Of a DNA stretch of 64,000 nt, positions 44,970 through 53,027 are shown piece by piece (positions within the stretch are counted from its first letter, which is position 1; every line of letters starts with the position of its first letter). The translations under genes and the position numbers were made by a program. Source of the DNA: Nocardioides aquaticus (GTDB taxonomy: Bacteria > Actinomycetota > Actinomycetes > Propionibacteriales > Nocardioidaceae); NCBI RefSeq assembly GCF_018459925.1, contig NZ_CP075371.1:1240001-1304000 (forward strand), given 5' to 3'. The notes below the pieces were generated by a model. It saw nothing but the letters and a program-made list of their open reading frames with translations. It was not told the origin of the DNA and ran no database searches.

Positions 44970-46003
44970 GCCTCGACAACCCGTACGTCGTCGTCGTGGT
45001 GACGACCGCCCTGATCGCGCTCAGCGCGTTCTTCGTGGCCGCCGAGTTCGCCCTGCTCGCGGCCAAGCGCCACCGGCTGCAGGACCAGGCGGCCACGAGC
45101 CGCTCCGCACGGGCGGCGCTGCGCAGCGCCGACGAGCTGACGGTGCTGCTGGCCGGCAGCCAGCTCGGCATCACCGCCTGCGCCCTGGCGCTGGGTGCGA
45201 TCACCAAGCCCGCGGTCAACTACGCGCTGACCCCGCTCTTCGCGGACTGGGGCGCCCCGTCCTGGGTCGCCGGGGCGCTGGGCTTCGCGCTGGCCCTGGT
45301 CGTGGTGACGTTCCTGCACCTGGTGGTCGGCGAGATGGCCCCGAAGTCGTGGGCGATCGCGCACCCGGAGTCGGCCGCGACCCTGCTGGCGCTGCCGATG
45401 CGGGGCTTCATGTGGTTGTTCCGGCCGCTGCTGCTCGCGCTCAACGAGGCCGCGAACTGGTGCCTGCGCCGGGTCGGGGTCGAGCCCCAGGACACCGTGT
45501 CCACCGGGCAGACGCCCGACGACCTGCGCCAGCTGGTCGAGCACTCGGCGGCCGCCGGCACGCTGGACGCCCGCTGGTCCTCGCAGATCACCGAGGCCCT
45601 GGACCTGGCCGACCTGACCCTCGACGACCTGGTGCGGTGGGACCGCGCCGTCACGGCGGTCGGGTCGCGGGCCACCGTCGGCGAGGTCCGCGACCTCGGC
45701 CGCTCCTCGGGCCACCTGCGGATCCTGCTCCGCGACGCCGGGCCGACCGGCCCCGCCGGCGCGGTCACCGGCGTCGTGCACGTGCGCGACACCCTGGTGC
45801 TCGACGCCGGGGACACCGTCGAGCAGGTGGCGCGCCCGCCGTACCACCTGCCGGCCGCGACCCCCGTCTACGCGGCGCTGGCCGACATGCGCGAGACCCG
45901 CCAGCACCTGGCGGTCGTGACGGCCGAGGACGGTCGGGTCGGGGTGGTCACGATGGAGGACGTGCTCGTGCGTCTCTTCCCGGCGGTGGACTCGGCCGCC
46001 TGA
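44966..46003 (+). CDS. CNNM/hemolysin-family membrane protein, shorter paralogue
   Basis: 345 residues. DUF21 membrane domain (AFFVAAEFALLAAKRHRLQ; LAGSQLGITACALALGAITKPAV; VGEMAPKSWAIAHPE) plus a CBS pair (RHLAVVTAEDGRVGVVTMEDVLVRLFP at the end) but no CorC_HlyC domain. It overlaps the longer partner by ATGA, suggesting a heterodimer, as for other tandem CNNM pairs. Mg2+ or related cation efflux is inferred from the family. Confidence 0.9.
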   Translation: MSLDNPYVVVVVTTALIALSAFFVAAEFALLAAKRHRLQDQAATSRSARAALRSADELTVLLAGSQLGITACALALGAITKPAVNYALTPLFADWGAPSWVAGALGFALALVVVTFLHLVVGEMAPKSWAIAHPESAATLLALPMRGFMWLFRPLLLALNEAANWCLRRVGVEPQDTVSTGQTPDDLRQLVEHSAAAGTLDARWSSQITEALDLADLTLDDLVRWDRAVTAVGSRATVGEVRDLGRSSGHLRILLRDAGPTGPAGAVTGVVHVRDTLVLDAGDTVEQVARPPYHLPAATPVYAALADMRETRQHLAVVTAEDGRVGVVTMEDVLVRLFPAVDSAA

Positions 46004-46014
46004 CCCGCCCGGGG

Positions 46015-46063
46015 TTGACGTCGCCATTTCTCTCAATCATCATTGACTCAATACTCGTTGAGT
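46015..46063 (+). promoter_or_regulatory. ArsR-type promoter/operator of the first ars operon
   Basis: -35 TTGACG (46015-46020), 17-nt spacer, -10 CATCAT (46038-46043). Two dyads overlap it: TCAAT-CATC-ATTGA at 46033-46046 across the -10, and ACTCAA-N6-TTGAGT at 46046-46063 at the expected start point. Spacing and TCAA/TTGA half-sites are like known ArsR operators. Confidence 0.7.
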
Positions 46064-46076
46064 TGATGGAGCAGTC

Positions 46077-46781
46077 ATGGACGAGGACCTGGTGGCCCGG
46101 GCCGCCCGGCACGCCGCGCTGGGCGACCCGGTCCGGCTGCGGATCACCGACCGACTCGCCTGGGGTGACGCCTCGCCCGGTGATCTCGCCGCGGCGCTGG
46201 GACTGGGCTCCAACCTGCTGGCCCACCATCTCGGGGTGCTCGAGGGGGCCGGCCTGGTCTCGCGGCACCGTTCCGAGGCCGACCGGCGGCGCAGCTACGT
46301 CGCGCTGACCCGCGACGACGCCACCTGCCGCGTGGTCGGTGCGGCGGACTGCTGCACCGACCCGCCGTGGGCCGGGGCGTCGCGCGTCCTCTTCGTCTGC
46401 ACCGCCAACTCCGCCCGGTCGCAGCTCGCGGCCGCCCTGTGGAACGACGCCCGCCCCGGGATCCCGGCGGCCTCCGCCGGCACCCACCCGGGCGACCGGG
46501 TCGCCCCGGGCGCGGTGGACGAGGCGGCCCGTCGCGGGCTGCGCCTGACCGGCAGGCCGGAGCACCTCGACGACGTCCGCGAGCACGGCGACGTGCTGGT
46601 CACGGTCTGCGACCGGGCGCACGAGGAGCTCGCCGCGGACGACTCCGCGACGGTGCACTGGTCGGTGCCCGACCCCGTGCCCGACGGCCGCTCCAGCGCC
46701 TTCACCACCGCCGCCGACGACCTCCGTCAGCGGATCGGCGCCCTCCCCACCGTCCCCGCCACCCAGGAGCCCGCCCGATGA
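46077..46781 (+). CDS. ArsR-family regulator fused to low-molecular-weight phosphatase-type arsenate reductase
   Basis: 234 residues. Residues 1-80 are an ArsR-like winged helix ([48 protein letters not shown]). A Cys92-Cys93 pair (and Cys84) follows as possible arsenite ligands. Residues 103-230 are an ArsC/LMW-phosphatase domain with [15 protein letters not shown] (nucleophile Cys108, P-loop) and a late [11 protein letters not shown] carrying the acid Asp. The fusion would sense As(III) and reduce As(V) in one chain. It sits behind its own dyad-rich promoter and is coupled (ATGA) to a second arsC. Confidence 0.88.
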   Translation: MDEDLVARAARHAALGDPVRLRITDRLAWGDASPGDLAAALGLGSNLLAHHLGVLEGAGLVSRHRSEADRRRSYVALTRDDATCRVVGAADCCTDPPWAGASRVLFVCTANSARSQLAAALWNDARPGIPAASAGTHPGDRVAPGAVDEAARRGLRLTGRPEHLDDVREHGDVLVTVCDRAHEELAADDSATVHWSVPDPVPDGRSSAFTTAADDLRQRIGALPTVPATQEPAR

Positions 46782-47242
46782 CCAGCACCCCCGCCGCCCC
46801 CGCCACCCCCGCCACGCCCCAGGTCGTCTTCGCCTGCGTCCGCAACGGCGGCCGCTCCGTGATCAGCCGGGTCCTCGCCGAGCACTACGCCGGCGGCCGG
46901 GTCCGCGCGCTCTCGGCCGGCACCCAGCCCGGGGAGCACGTGCACCCCGAGGTGGCTCGCGCGCTGACCTCGCTCGGCCTGGACGCCTCGGCCGAGGTGC
47001 CGACCCTGCTGACGCGGGACACGATCGCCGCCAGCGACCTTGCGATCACCCTCGGCTGCGGAGAGGAGTGCCCGTACGTCCCCGGCGTGCAGTACCGCGA
47101 CTGGCCGGTGGCCGACCCGGGCGGCCAGGACGACGCCACCGTCCGCGCGATCATCGGCGACCTCGACGCGCGGGTCCGCGGGCTGCTGGGCGAGCTGGTC
47201 CCGGACCACGAGCTGCCGCCCTCGGTACTCTCCGGGGCGTGA
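46778..47242 (+). CDS. arsC: arsenate reductase / arsenate-mycothiol transferase (LMW phosphatase fold)
   Basis: 154 residues. [25 protein letters not shown] is the P-loop with nucleophile Cys20; the variant C-V-R-N-G-G-R-S is like actinobacterial arsenate-mycothiol transferases. [24 protein letters not shown] carries the catalytic Asp. It reduces arsenate to arsenite using mycothiol/mycoredoxin in relatives. It overlaps the fusion protein upstream (ATGA) and YnfA downstream (GTGA). Confidence 0.88.
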   Translation: MTSTPAAPATPATPQVVFACVRNGGRSVISRVLAEHYAGGRVRALSAGTQPGEHVHPEVARALTSLGLDASAEVPTLLTRDTIAASDLAITLGCGEECPYVPGVQYRDWPVADPGGQDDATVRAIIGDLDARVRGLLGELVPDHELPPSVLSGA

Positions 47243-47574
47243 CCGTCGCCCGATCCCTGCTGCTCTTCGCCCTCGCCGCGCTGGCCGAGATCGGCGGTGC
47301 CTGGCTGGTGTGGCAGGGCGTGCGGGAGCACCGCGGCTGGATCTGGATCGGGGCCGGGGTCGTCGCGCTCGGGCTGTACGGGTTCGTGGCGACGCTGCAG
47401 CCGGACGCGAACTTCGGCCGGATCCTGGCGGCGTACGGCGGTGTCTTCGTCGCGGGGTCGCTGGCGTGGGGCATGGTCGTCGACGGCTTCCGCCCGGACC
47501 GCTACGACGTGGGGGGTGCGCTGCTGTGCCTGGTCGGCGTCGCCGTGATCATGTACGCGCCGCGGTCGGCCTGA
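47239..47574 (+). CDS. YnfA family (UPF0060) membrane protein
   Basis: 111 residues, four transmembrane helices: [103 protein letters not shown]. This is the YnfA signature; the family resembles small multidrug resistance pumps. Tight coupling (GTGA) to arsC suggests a role in arsenic or metalloid handling. Its 3' end overlaps the convergent ArsO-like gene by 26 bp. Confidence 0.92.
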   Translation: MTVARSLLLFALAALAEIGGAWLVWQGVREHRGWIWIGAGVVALGLYGFVATLQPDANFGRILAAYGGVFVAGSLAWGMVVDGFRPDRYDVGGALLCLVGVAVIMYAPRSA

Positions 47575-48715
47575 GCGCGTCACCGATCGCGAACGCGGCG
47601 TCCCGGGCGGGTCGGCCGACGCCGACCAGCGTGGCCGACGCGGCGCCGGTCCAGTCGCCGTACCCGACCAGCCAGACCCGGGGGTCGGAGGAGGAACGGA
47701 CCGGGTGCGGCGAGCCGTCCGGTGCGACCGTGCACGGACGGCCGCGCTCGGTGGCCAGGCCGAGCCCGCGCAGGTGGCCCAGCGCCGGGCGGAAGCCGGT
47801 CGCCCACACCACCGCGTCGAGGTCGACCTCGTGCCCGTCGGGCCACCGGGCGCCGGCCGGGGTCAGCCGCTCGACCATCGGTCCGGCGACCAGGCCGCGT
47901 TCGTCGCGGGCCCGGCGCACGGCGGGGGTGGCGACCACGTCGCCGAGCGAGGCGACGTCGCGCACCGGTCGTCCGGCGGCCCGGTCCCGCACGGCCTGGG
48001 TGGCGGTCTCGAAGAGCACCCGGCCGTCGACGTCGTCGGGCAGGTAGCGCGGCCGGCGCAGGGCCACCCAGTGCAGCGCGGCCACGTGGGGCTGCAGGTC
48101 GGCCGCGAGCTGGGCCGCGGAGTTGCCGCCGCCGACCACGAGCACCCGCTGAGCGGTCAGCTGCTCGGGACCGCGGTAGTCGTGGGTGTGGAGCTGGCGC
48201 CCGCCGAACGCCTCGGCCCCCGGGACGGCCGGCCAGAACGGCCGGTCCCAGGTGCCGGTCGCGCTGACCAGCGCTCGAGCCCACCAGTCGCCGCGGTCGG
48301 TGCGGACCCGGAGCAGTCCGTCCTCGCCGGCGTCGACGACGTCGGTGACCCGGACCGGTCGGTGCACCGGGAGGGCGTACCGCTCCTCGTAGGCCGCGAG
48401 GTAGGCGGCCACGTGCTCCGCCGACGGGGTGCCGTCGCCGGTCCACGCCGGCATCGGCCATCCCGGCAGCGAGCTGAAGGCGGCGGGGGAGAAGAGCTCC
48501 AGGCTGGGCCAGCCGTCGGGCCACGCCCCGCCGGGGCGGTCGTGCGCGTCGAGCACCACGGTGCGCAGCGCAGGGAGGCCCTCACGCTCGCGCCGGGCCG
48601 AGACCCGGCCCAGGTGGTAGGCCGTCGCGAGCCCGGACTGCCCGCCACCGACGACGCAGACGTCGACCGTGCGGCCCTCCGGCGTCTGCTCCCGACCCGG
48701 GGTCGGTGCGCTCAC
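47549..48715 (-). CDS. arsO: ArsO-like flavin-dependent monooxygenase
   Basis: 388 residues. [21 protein letters not shown] (FAD Rossmann), [26 protein letters not shown] (typical of ArsO/YdaM-like flavin monooxygenases), [17 protein letters not shown] (NADPH Rossmann) and [17 protein letters not shown] (the ATG-F-x-P linker). ArsO genes are repeatedly found in Streptomyces and other ars operons; the reaction is not settled. GTG 48715 overlaps the stop of the ArsR-ArsN fusion (GTGA). Confidence 0.82.
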   Translation of the reverse strand: MSAPTPGREQTPEGRTVDVCVVGGGQSGLATAYHLGRVSARREREGLPALRTVVLDAHDRPGGAWPDGWPSLELFSPAAFSSLPGWPMPAWTGDGTPSAEHVAAYLAAYEERYALPVHRPVRVTDVVDAGEDGLLRVRTDRGDWWARALVSATGTWDRPFWPAVPGAEAFGGRQLHTHDYRGPEQLTAQRVLVVGGGNSAAQLAADLQPHVAALHWVALRRPRYLPDDVDGRVLFETATQAVRDRAAGRPVRDVASLGDVVATPAVRRARDERGLVAGPMVERLTPAGARWPDGHEVDLDAVVWATGFRPALGHLRGLGLATERGRPCTVAPDGSPHPVRSSSDPRVWLVGYGDWTGAASATLVGVGRPARDAAFAIGDALRPTAART

Positions 48716-49560
48716 GTGTCGTCGCGACGGCGCTCGAGCAGCACCGTGTCGCGCCACTCGCCGTCGAGCCGGGCGATCCGCGAGCGGACCGCGAGCGTCC
48801 GGTAGCCGGCCGCCCGGTGCAGCGCCAGGCTGGCCCTGTTCTCCGGGAACACCGAGGCCTGGAGCGTCCAGAGGTCACCGGCGTCGGCCTCGGTGACCTG
48901 GCGGTGGAGCAGTGCCTTGCCGACGCCCCGGCCGCGGGCCGCGGCGGCCACGTAGACCGCGCCCTCGCCGACCCCGGCGTAGCAGGCGCGCGCCGAGGTC
49001 GGGGAGACGGCGGTGAACCCGACCACCTCGCCGTCGACCTCGGCCACCCAGCGGTGGTCGGGCAGCCAGCGGTCCCGCAGCACGGTCGCCTCGGGGACCT
49101 CGGTCTCGAAGGTGGCCTGGCGGGTGGCGACGCCCTCGGCGTAGATCGCCCGCACCTGCGGGAGGTCGGCGTCGGTCATCGCACGGGTGGTGACGTCGGC
49201 CGGCAGGTCGGCGGGACAGCAGGGCGGGGTCGAGAGCGTGCCCATGACGGCGTCGGCAGCGTGCGGCAGGCCGGTGCAGCAGGCCGCGTTCACGCTGACC
49301 ACGCTGCTGGTGCCCACCTTGTCCACGGCGACGAACCCGGCGTCGGCCAGGTGGCGCACGTGGTGGGAGCAGGTCGACTGGCTGATCCCGAGCTCGCGGG
49401 CGAGGTCACCGACCCGGGCGGACCCGGACGCGGCGGTGGCCACCGCGTTCAGCAGTCGCACCCGCGTCGGGTCGGCCAGCGTCGCGAACCACGCGGCGTA
49501 CGTCGTGGCCGCGTCGCCCGCCAGGGCGGCGGCGAGGGGCGGGGCCTGCGCGGTGGTCAT
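48712..49560 (-). CDS. ArsR-family regulator fused to ArsN-type acetyltransferase
   Basis: 282 residues. Residues 20-110 are an ArsR winged helix (WFATLADPTRVRLLNAVA; ARELGISQSTCSHHVRHLADAGFV) with metal-type cysteines Cys64, Cys94-Cys95 in AACCTGLPHAADAVMG and Cys114-Cys115. Residues 124-280 are a GNAT domain of the phosphinothricin acetyltransferase/ArsN1 group: VRAIYAEGVATRQATFETEVPE, AAARGRGVGKALLHR (acetyl-CoA loop), ENRASLALHRAAGYR and RSRIARLDGEWRDTVLLERR. ArsN1 enzymes acetylate arsinothricin or related amino acids. Leaderless -10 TAAAGT is 6 nt before ATG 49560. Confidence 0.85.
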   Translation of the reverse strand: MTTAQAPPLAAALAGDAATTYAAWFATLADPTRVRLLNAVATAASGSARVGDLARELGISQSTCSHHVRHLADAGFVAVDKVGTSSVVSVNAACCTGLPHAADAVMGTLSTPPCCPADLPADVTTRAMTDADLPQVRAIYAEGVATRQATFETEVPEATVLRDRWLPDHRWVAEVDGEVVGFTAVSPTSARACYAGVGEGAVYVAAAARGRGVGKALLHRQVTEADAGDLWTLQASVFPENRASLALHRAAGYRTLAVRSRIARLDGEWRDTVLLERRRDDT

Positions 49561-49573
49561 GGTCGGACTTTAC

Positions 49574-49642
49574 ATCGATCGCGATCGATTGACGGGGCGC
49601 AGGCGGCCGACTAGCGTCCTTGTATCGATGCCGGTCGATCGA
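49574..49642. promoter_or_regulatory. divergent ars promoter with ATCGAT operators
   Basis: A perfect 16-bp palindrome ATCGATCGCGATCGAT (49574-49589) abuts the plus-strand -35 TTGACG (49589-49594); 17 bp later is -10 TAGCGT (49612-49617). A second imperfect site ATCGATGCCGGTCGAT is at 49624-49639. The minus-strand -10 TAAAGT (49567-49572) adjoins the palindrome. One repressor bound here could shut off both directions. Confidence 0.75.
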
Positions 49643-49672
49643 CCGGTGTCCCGTCCGTCCCCAGGAGCACCC

Positions 49673-51013
49673 ATGGTCCCGACCCCCGCCACCCCGCTCG
49701 TCGTCGTCGGCGCGGGCCCGATCGGGCTGGGCGCCGCGGCCCACGCCGTCGAGCGCGGGCTGCCGGTCGTCGTCCTCGAGGCCGGGGACGAGGTCGGTGC
49801 CGCCGTGTCGGAGTGGGGCCACGTCCGGCTGTTCTCGCCGTGGTCGGAGCTGGTCGACCCCGCCGCGGCCCGGCTCCTCGACGCCGCGGGCTGGGTCGCG
49901 CCCGACCCCGCGGGCCTCCCGTCCGGTCACGAGTGGGTCGCGGCCTACCTCCGTCCGCTGGCGGTCGCCCTGGAGCGGGCCGGGGTGGACGTGCGTCGTG
50001 GGCACCGCGTGGTCGGCCTGGCCCGGTCCGGGCGGGACCGGCTGGTCGCGGCCGGTCGGTCGGACGTGCCGTTCGCCGTGCACGTCAAGGGCCCGTCGGG
50101 GCACGGGGTCCTCGAGGCCGCCTCCGTCGTCGACGCCAGCGGCACGTGGGGCGGCCCGGGCCCGCTCGGCGCCGACGGCTTCCCGGCCCCGGGGGAGCAG
50201 GAGCACGGTGACCGGGTGCTGCGGGCCGTCCCCGACCTCGGTGACCCCGCGCGCCGCGCGCGCCACGCCGGCCGGCACACCGTGGTGGCCGGTGCCGGTG
50301 CGTCGGCGCAGAACGCCCTGGTCGCACTGGCCGGCCTGGCCGAGGAGGTCCCCGGGACCCGGGTCACCTTGGTGCTCCGCCGGGCCGACACGGCCAAGGC
50401 CCTGGGGGCCGCCGAGCTCGACGAGCTCGCCGCGCGCGGAGCGCTCGGCAGCACCGCGCAGCGTGCGGCCGACGCTGCCGCGGTCACCACCGTCACCGGG
50501 TTCCGCACCGCGCGGCTCGAGGGTGCCGAGGACGGCCGGTTGGCGCTCGTCGGTCACGACGGGCGCCGGGTCGAGCAGGTCGACGAGGTCGTCGCGGTGA
50601 CCGGCTTCCGTCCCGACCACTCCTGGCTGCGCGAGGTGCACCTCGACCTCGACGGCGAGCTCTCCGCGCCGTCGGGCCTGGCTCCCGAGATCCACCCGGC
50701 GCACCACTCGTGCGGCACCGTCAGCCCGCACGGGGCCGACCTGCTCCGTCAGCCCGAGGAGGGGCTCTACCTGGTCGGGATGAAGTCCTACGGCCGGGCC
50801 CCCTCGTTCCTCGCGCTGACCGGCTCCGAGCAGGTCCGCTCGGTGGTCGCCGAGATCGGCGGGGACCACGAGTCCGCCGCCCGGGTCGAGCTGGTGCTGC
50901 CCGAGACCGGGGTGTGCGGTGCGGCCCCGGCCTTCGACGGCGCCCCGGCCGGCGGCTGCTGCGGCGCGCCGGCCCCGGAGCTGGTCACGACCGGGAGCGC
51001 CGACGCGCGCTGA
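49673..51013 (+). CDS. FAD-dependent oxidoreductase of the ars cluster with Cys-rich tail
   Basis: 446 residues. LVVVGAGPIGLGAAAHAVERG (FAD), WGHVRLFSPWSELVDPAAARLL, SVVDASGTWGGPGPLGADG, HTVVAGAGASAQNALVALAGLA (NADPH) and VVAVTGFRPDHSWLREVHLDLD indicate a flavin monooxygenase/thioredoxin-reductase-like fold. The C-terminal 33 residues contain Cys415, Cys429 and Cys430 (V-C-G..GGCCGAP), a vicinal pair suited to bind As(III). Family members occur in actinobacterial ars operons without known activity. ATG 49673 follows CCAGGAG. Confidence 0.82.
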   Translation: MVPTPATPLVVVGAGPIGLGAAAHAVERGLPVVVLEAGDEVGAAVSEWGHVRLFSPWSELVDPAAARLLDAAGWVAPDPAGLPSGHEWVAAYLRPLAVALERAGVDVRRGHRVVGLARSGRDRLVAAGRSDVPFAVHVKGPSGHGVLEAASVVDASGTWGGPGPLGADGFPAPGEQEHGDRVLRAVPDLGDPARRARHAGRHTVVAGAGASAQNALVALAGLAEEVPGTRVTLVLRRADTAKALGAAELDELAARGALGSTAQRAADAAAVTTVTGFRTARLEGAEDGRLALVGHDGRRVEQVDEVVAVTGFRPDHSWLREVHLDLDGELSAPSGLAPEIHPAHHSCGTVSPHGADLLRQPEEGLYLVGMKSYGRAPSFLALTGSEQVRSVVAEIGGDHESAARVELVLPETGVCGAAPAFDGAPAGGCCGAPAPELVTTGSADAR

Positions 51014-51060
51014 GGCCGCCGTCTCCGGGTGGTCGGGCCCCGCGAGGCAGGATGGGGGGC

Positions 51061-51411
51061 ATGGAGACCGTGACCGACGCCGGCTGCGCCCCCTCGTCGC
51101 ACGCCGTCGGGGTGGCCATGGTGCGCGAGGAGGCGGAGCGGCTCGCCCAGCTGATCAAGGCGCTCGGCGACCCCACCCGGATCCAGCTGCTCGAGATGAT
51201 CCGCACCGCCCCGGAGCGTGCCGCCTGCGTCTGCGACCTGACCGGACCCCTCGGCCTCAGCCAGCCCACCATCTCCCACCACCTCAAGGTGCTCACCGAC
51301 GTCGGCCTGCTGGCTCGCGAGCGGCGCGGCGCGTGGGCCTGGTACTCCGTCCGTGACGACCGGGCGGGGGAGACGGCCCGGCTGGTCGCCGACCTCCTCG
51401 GGACGCGCTGA
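51061..51411 (+). CDS. arsR: ArsR family arsenite-responsive repressor
   Basis: 116 residues. Winged helix IKALGDPTRIQLLEMIRTAPERAACVCDLTGPLGLSQPTISHHLKVLTDVGLLARERRGAWAWYSV; the metal site Cys56-Val-Cys58-Asp is the classical alpha3 CVCDL motif of ArsR. CAGGAT lies 7 nt before ATG 51061, a possible leaderless -10, which favours this start over ATG 51052. No ATCGAT or TCAA dyad is near this promoter. Confidence 0.92.
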   Translation: METVTDAGCAPSSHAVGVAMVREEAERLAQLIKALGDPTRIQLLEMIRTAPERAACVCDLTGPLGLSQPTISHHLKVLTDVGLLARERRGAWAWYSVRDDRAGETARLVADLLGTR

Positions 51412-51465
51412 CCTCCGAGCGCGGGTGCGGGTGCTCCTGGACGAGCCGGCACCCCGGGCCGTCGT

Positions 51466-51508
51466 ATCGACGGACGTCGATCTAGGCTGCGGATCGACAT
51501 CCGTCTAT
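51466..51508 (+). promoter_or_regulatory. arsB promoter with paired operator dyads
   Basis: ATCGACGGACGTCGAT (51466-51481) immediately precedes the likely -10 TAGGCT (51483-51488); a second weaker dyad ATCGACATCCGTCTAT spans 51493-51508. Half-sites match those at 49574, so the same repressor may control both. Confidence 0.65.
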
Positions 51509-51529
51509 CCCCGCTGAGGAGCAACCGAC

Positions 51530-52918
51530 GTGCTCGTCGTCGCCGTCCTGATCTTCGCCGCCACCCTGACCCTGGTCATCTGGCAGCCCCGCGGCCTCGG
51601 CATCGGCTGGAGCGCCCTCGGCGGCGCGGCCGTCGCGCTGGCCACCACCGTGGTCTCGTTCTCCGACGTCCCCACGGTGTGGGGGATCGTGTGGAACGCC
51701 ACGCTGGCCTTCGTGGCCATCGTGGTGGTCTCGCTGATCCTCGACGCCGCCGGCTTCTTCGAGTGGGCAGCCCTGCACGTCGCCCGGTGGGGCCGGGGGA
51801 ACGGCCGGCTGCTGTTCGTGCTCATCGTGCTGCTCGGCGCCGCGATCGCCGCGGTCTTCGCCAACGACGGCGCGGCGCTGATCCTCACCCCGATCGTGGC
51901 CTCGATGCTGATCGCGCTGGAGTTCCCGGCCCGTGCGTCGCTCGCCTTCGTGATCGCGTGCGGCTTCATCGCCGACGCCGGCAGCCTGCCGCTGGTGGTC
52001 TCGAACCTGGTCAACATCGTCGTGGCCGACTACTTCGACATCGGGTTCGCGCGCTACGCCGTGGTGATGGTCCCGGTCGGCCTGGTGTCGGTCGCGGCCA
52101 GCCTGGCGGTGCTGCTGCTGTTCTTCCGCACGGCCATCCCGGCCTCCTACGACACCTCGCTGCTGGCCGAGCCGGCCACCGCGGTGCGGGACCGGACCAC
52201 CTTCCGGGCCGGGTGGGTCGTCCTGGCCGTCCTGCTCGTCGGCTACTTCGTCGCCGAGCCGCTGCACCTGCCGCTCTCGGCGGTCGCCGGCGTCGGCGCG
52301 CTGGTGCTGATGGCGATCGCCTCCCGCCGGCCCGCGGTGCTGTTCGCCCGGTCCGGTCGCGGTCCGGTCGCGGTCCCGGTGTCAGCGGGTGGCGGGGGCG
52401 CCGGTGCCCCGGCGGCGGGGGAGGAGCGGATCGACGTCCTCCGCATCCTGCGTGAGGCCCCGTGGCAGATCGTGCTGTTCAGCATCGGGATGTACCTGGT
52501 GGTCTACGGCCTGCGCAACCAGGGCGTGACCGACGAGCTGGCCGGTGTCTTCAGCGCCTTCGGCGACCACGGCGTGCTGGTCACCGCCCTCGGCGTCGGC
52601 GTCGTCGTGGCGGTGCTGGCCTCGCTGATGAACAACATGCCGACCGTGCTGATCGCGGCCCTGGCCGTCGGCGCCACCGGCGCGACCGGGCTGACGCACG
52701 AGGCGATGGTCTACGCGACGGTCATCGGCTCCGACCTCGGCCCCAAGATCACCCCGATCGGCAGCCTGGCCACGCTGTTGTGGCTGCACGTGCTGGAGCG
52801 CCGGGGGATCCACATCGGGTGGGGGCAGTACTTCCGAGTCGGCATCGTGCTGACCCTGCCGGTGCTGGCGGTCACGCTGGTCGCCCTCGCCGGGTGGCTC
52901 ACCGTCGTCGGCGTCTGA
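51530..52918 (+). CDS. arsB: arsenite efflux transporter ArsB
   Basis: 462 residues, about 11-12 transmembrane helices, of the ArsB/NhaD ion-transporter superfamily: [18 protein letters not shown] at the N-terminus, [19 protein letters not shown] with the conserved [45 protein letters not shown], and [25 protein letters not shown]. It exports As(III)/Sb(III) by H+ exchange. GTG 51530 has GAGGAG upstream. A convergent gene follows beyond two terminator hairpins. Confidence 0.95.
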   Translation: MLVVAVLIFAATLTLVIWQPRGLGIGWSALGGAAVALATTVVSFSDVPTVWGIVWNATLAFVAIVVVSLILDAAGFFEWAALHVARWGRGNGRLLFVLIVLLGAAIAAVFANDGAALILTPIVASMLIALEFPARASLAFVIACGFIADAGSLPLVVSNLVNIVVADYFDIGFARYAVVMVPVGLVSVAASLAVLLLFFRTAIPASYDTSLLAEPATAVRDRTTFRAGWVVLAVLLVGYFVAEPLHLPLSAVAGVGALVLMAIASRRPAVLFARSGRGPVAVPVSAGGGGAGAPAAGEERIDVLRILREAPWQIVLFSIGMYLVVYGLRNQGVTDELAGVFSAFGDHGVLVTALGVGVVVAVLASLMNNMPTVLIAALAVGATGATGLTHEAMVYATVIGSDLGPKITPIGSLATLLWLHVLERRGIHIGWGQYFRVGIVLTLPVLAVTLVALAGWLTVVGV

Positions 52919-52940
52919 CGCAGGACCGGCCGGGGACCGC

Positions 52941-52966
52941 GAAGTCCCCGGTCGGCCGGGGACTTC
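52941..52966. terminator. hairpin terminator, shared with 12570-12595
   Basis: The same 11-bp stem and flanks as at 12569-12600, in opposite orientation (32 identical bases at 52936-52967), here just after arsB. Confidence 0.75.
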
Positions 52967-53002
52967 CGAACATGTCGGCCTGTGCAAAGGCCGACATGTT
53001 CG
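52967..53002. terminator. second hairpin between arsB and the molybdenum hydroxylase operon
   Basis: 14-bp perfect stem (CGAACATGTCGGCC) around an 8-nt loop, directly adjoining the previous hairpin; probably serves the leftward operon ending at 53028. Confidence 0.75.
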
Positions 53003-53027
53003 AAGGTCGCCCGACACGTCCCGGTCC

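Noticed and set aside
46015..52918. Recently acquired genomic island of foreign composition
   Set aside because: Codon use and G+C look the same as flanking genes; apart from AT-rich operators and terminator hairpins there is no integrase, tRNA or flanking direct repeat.
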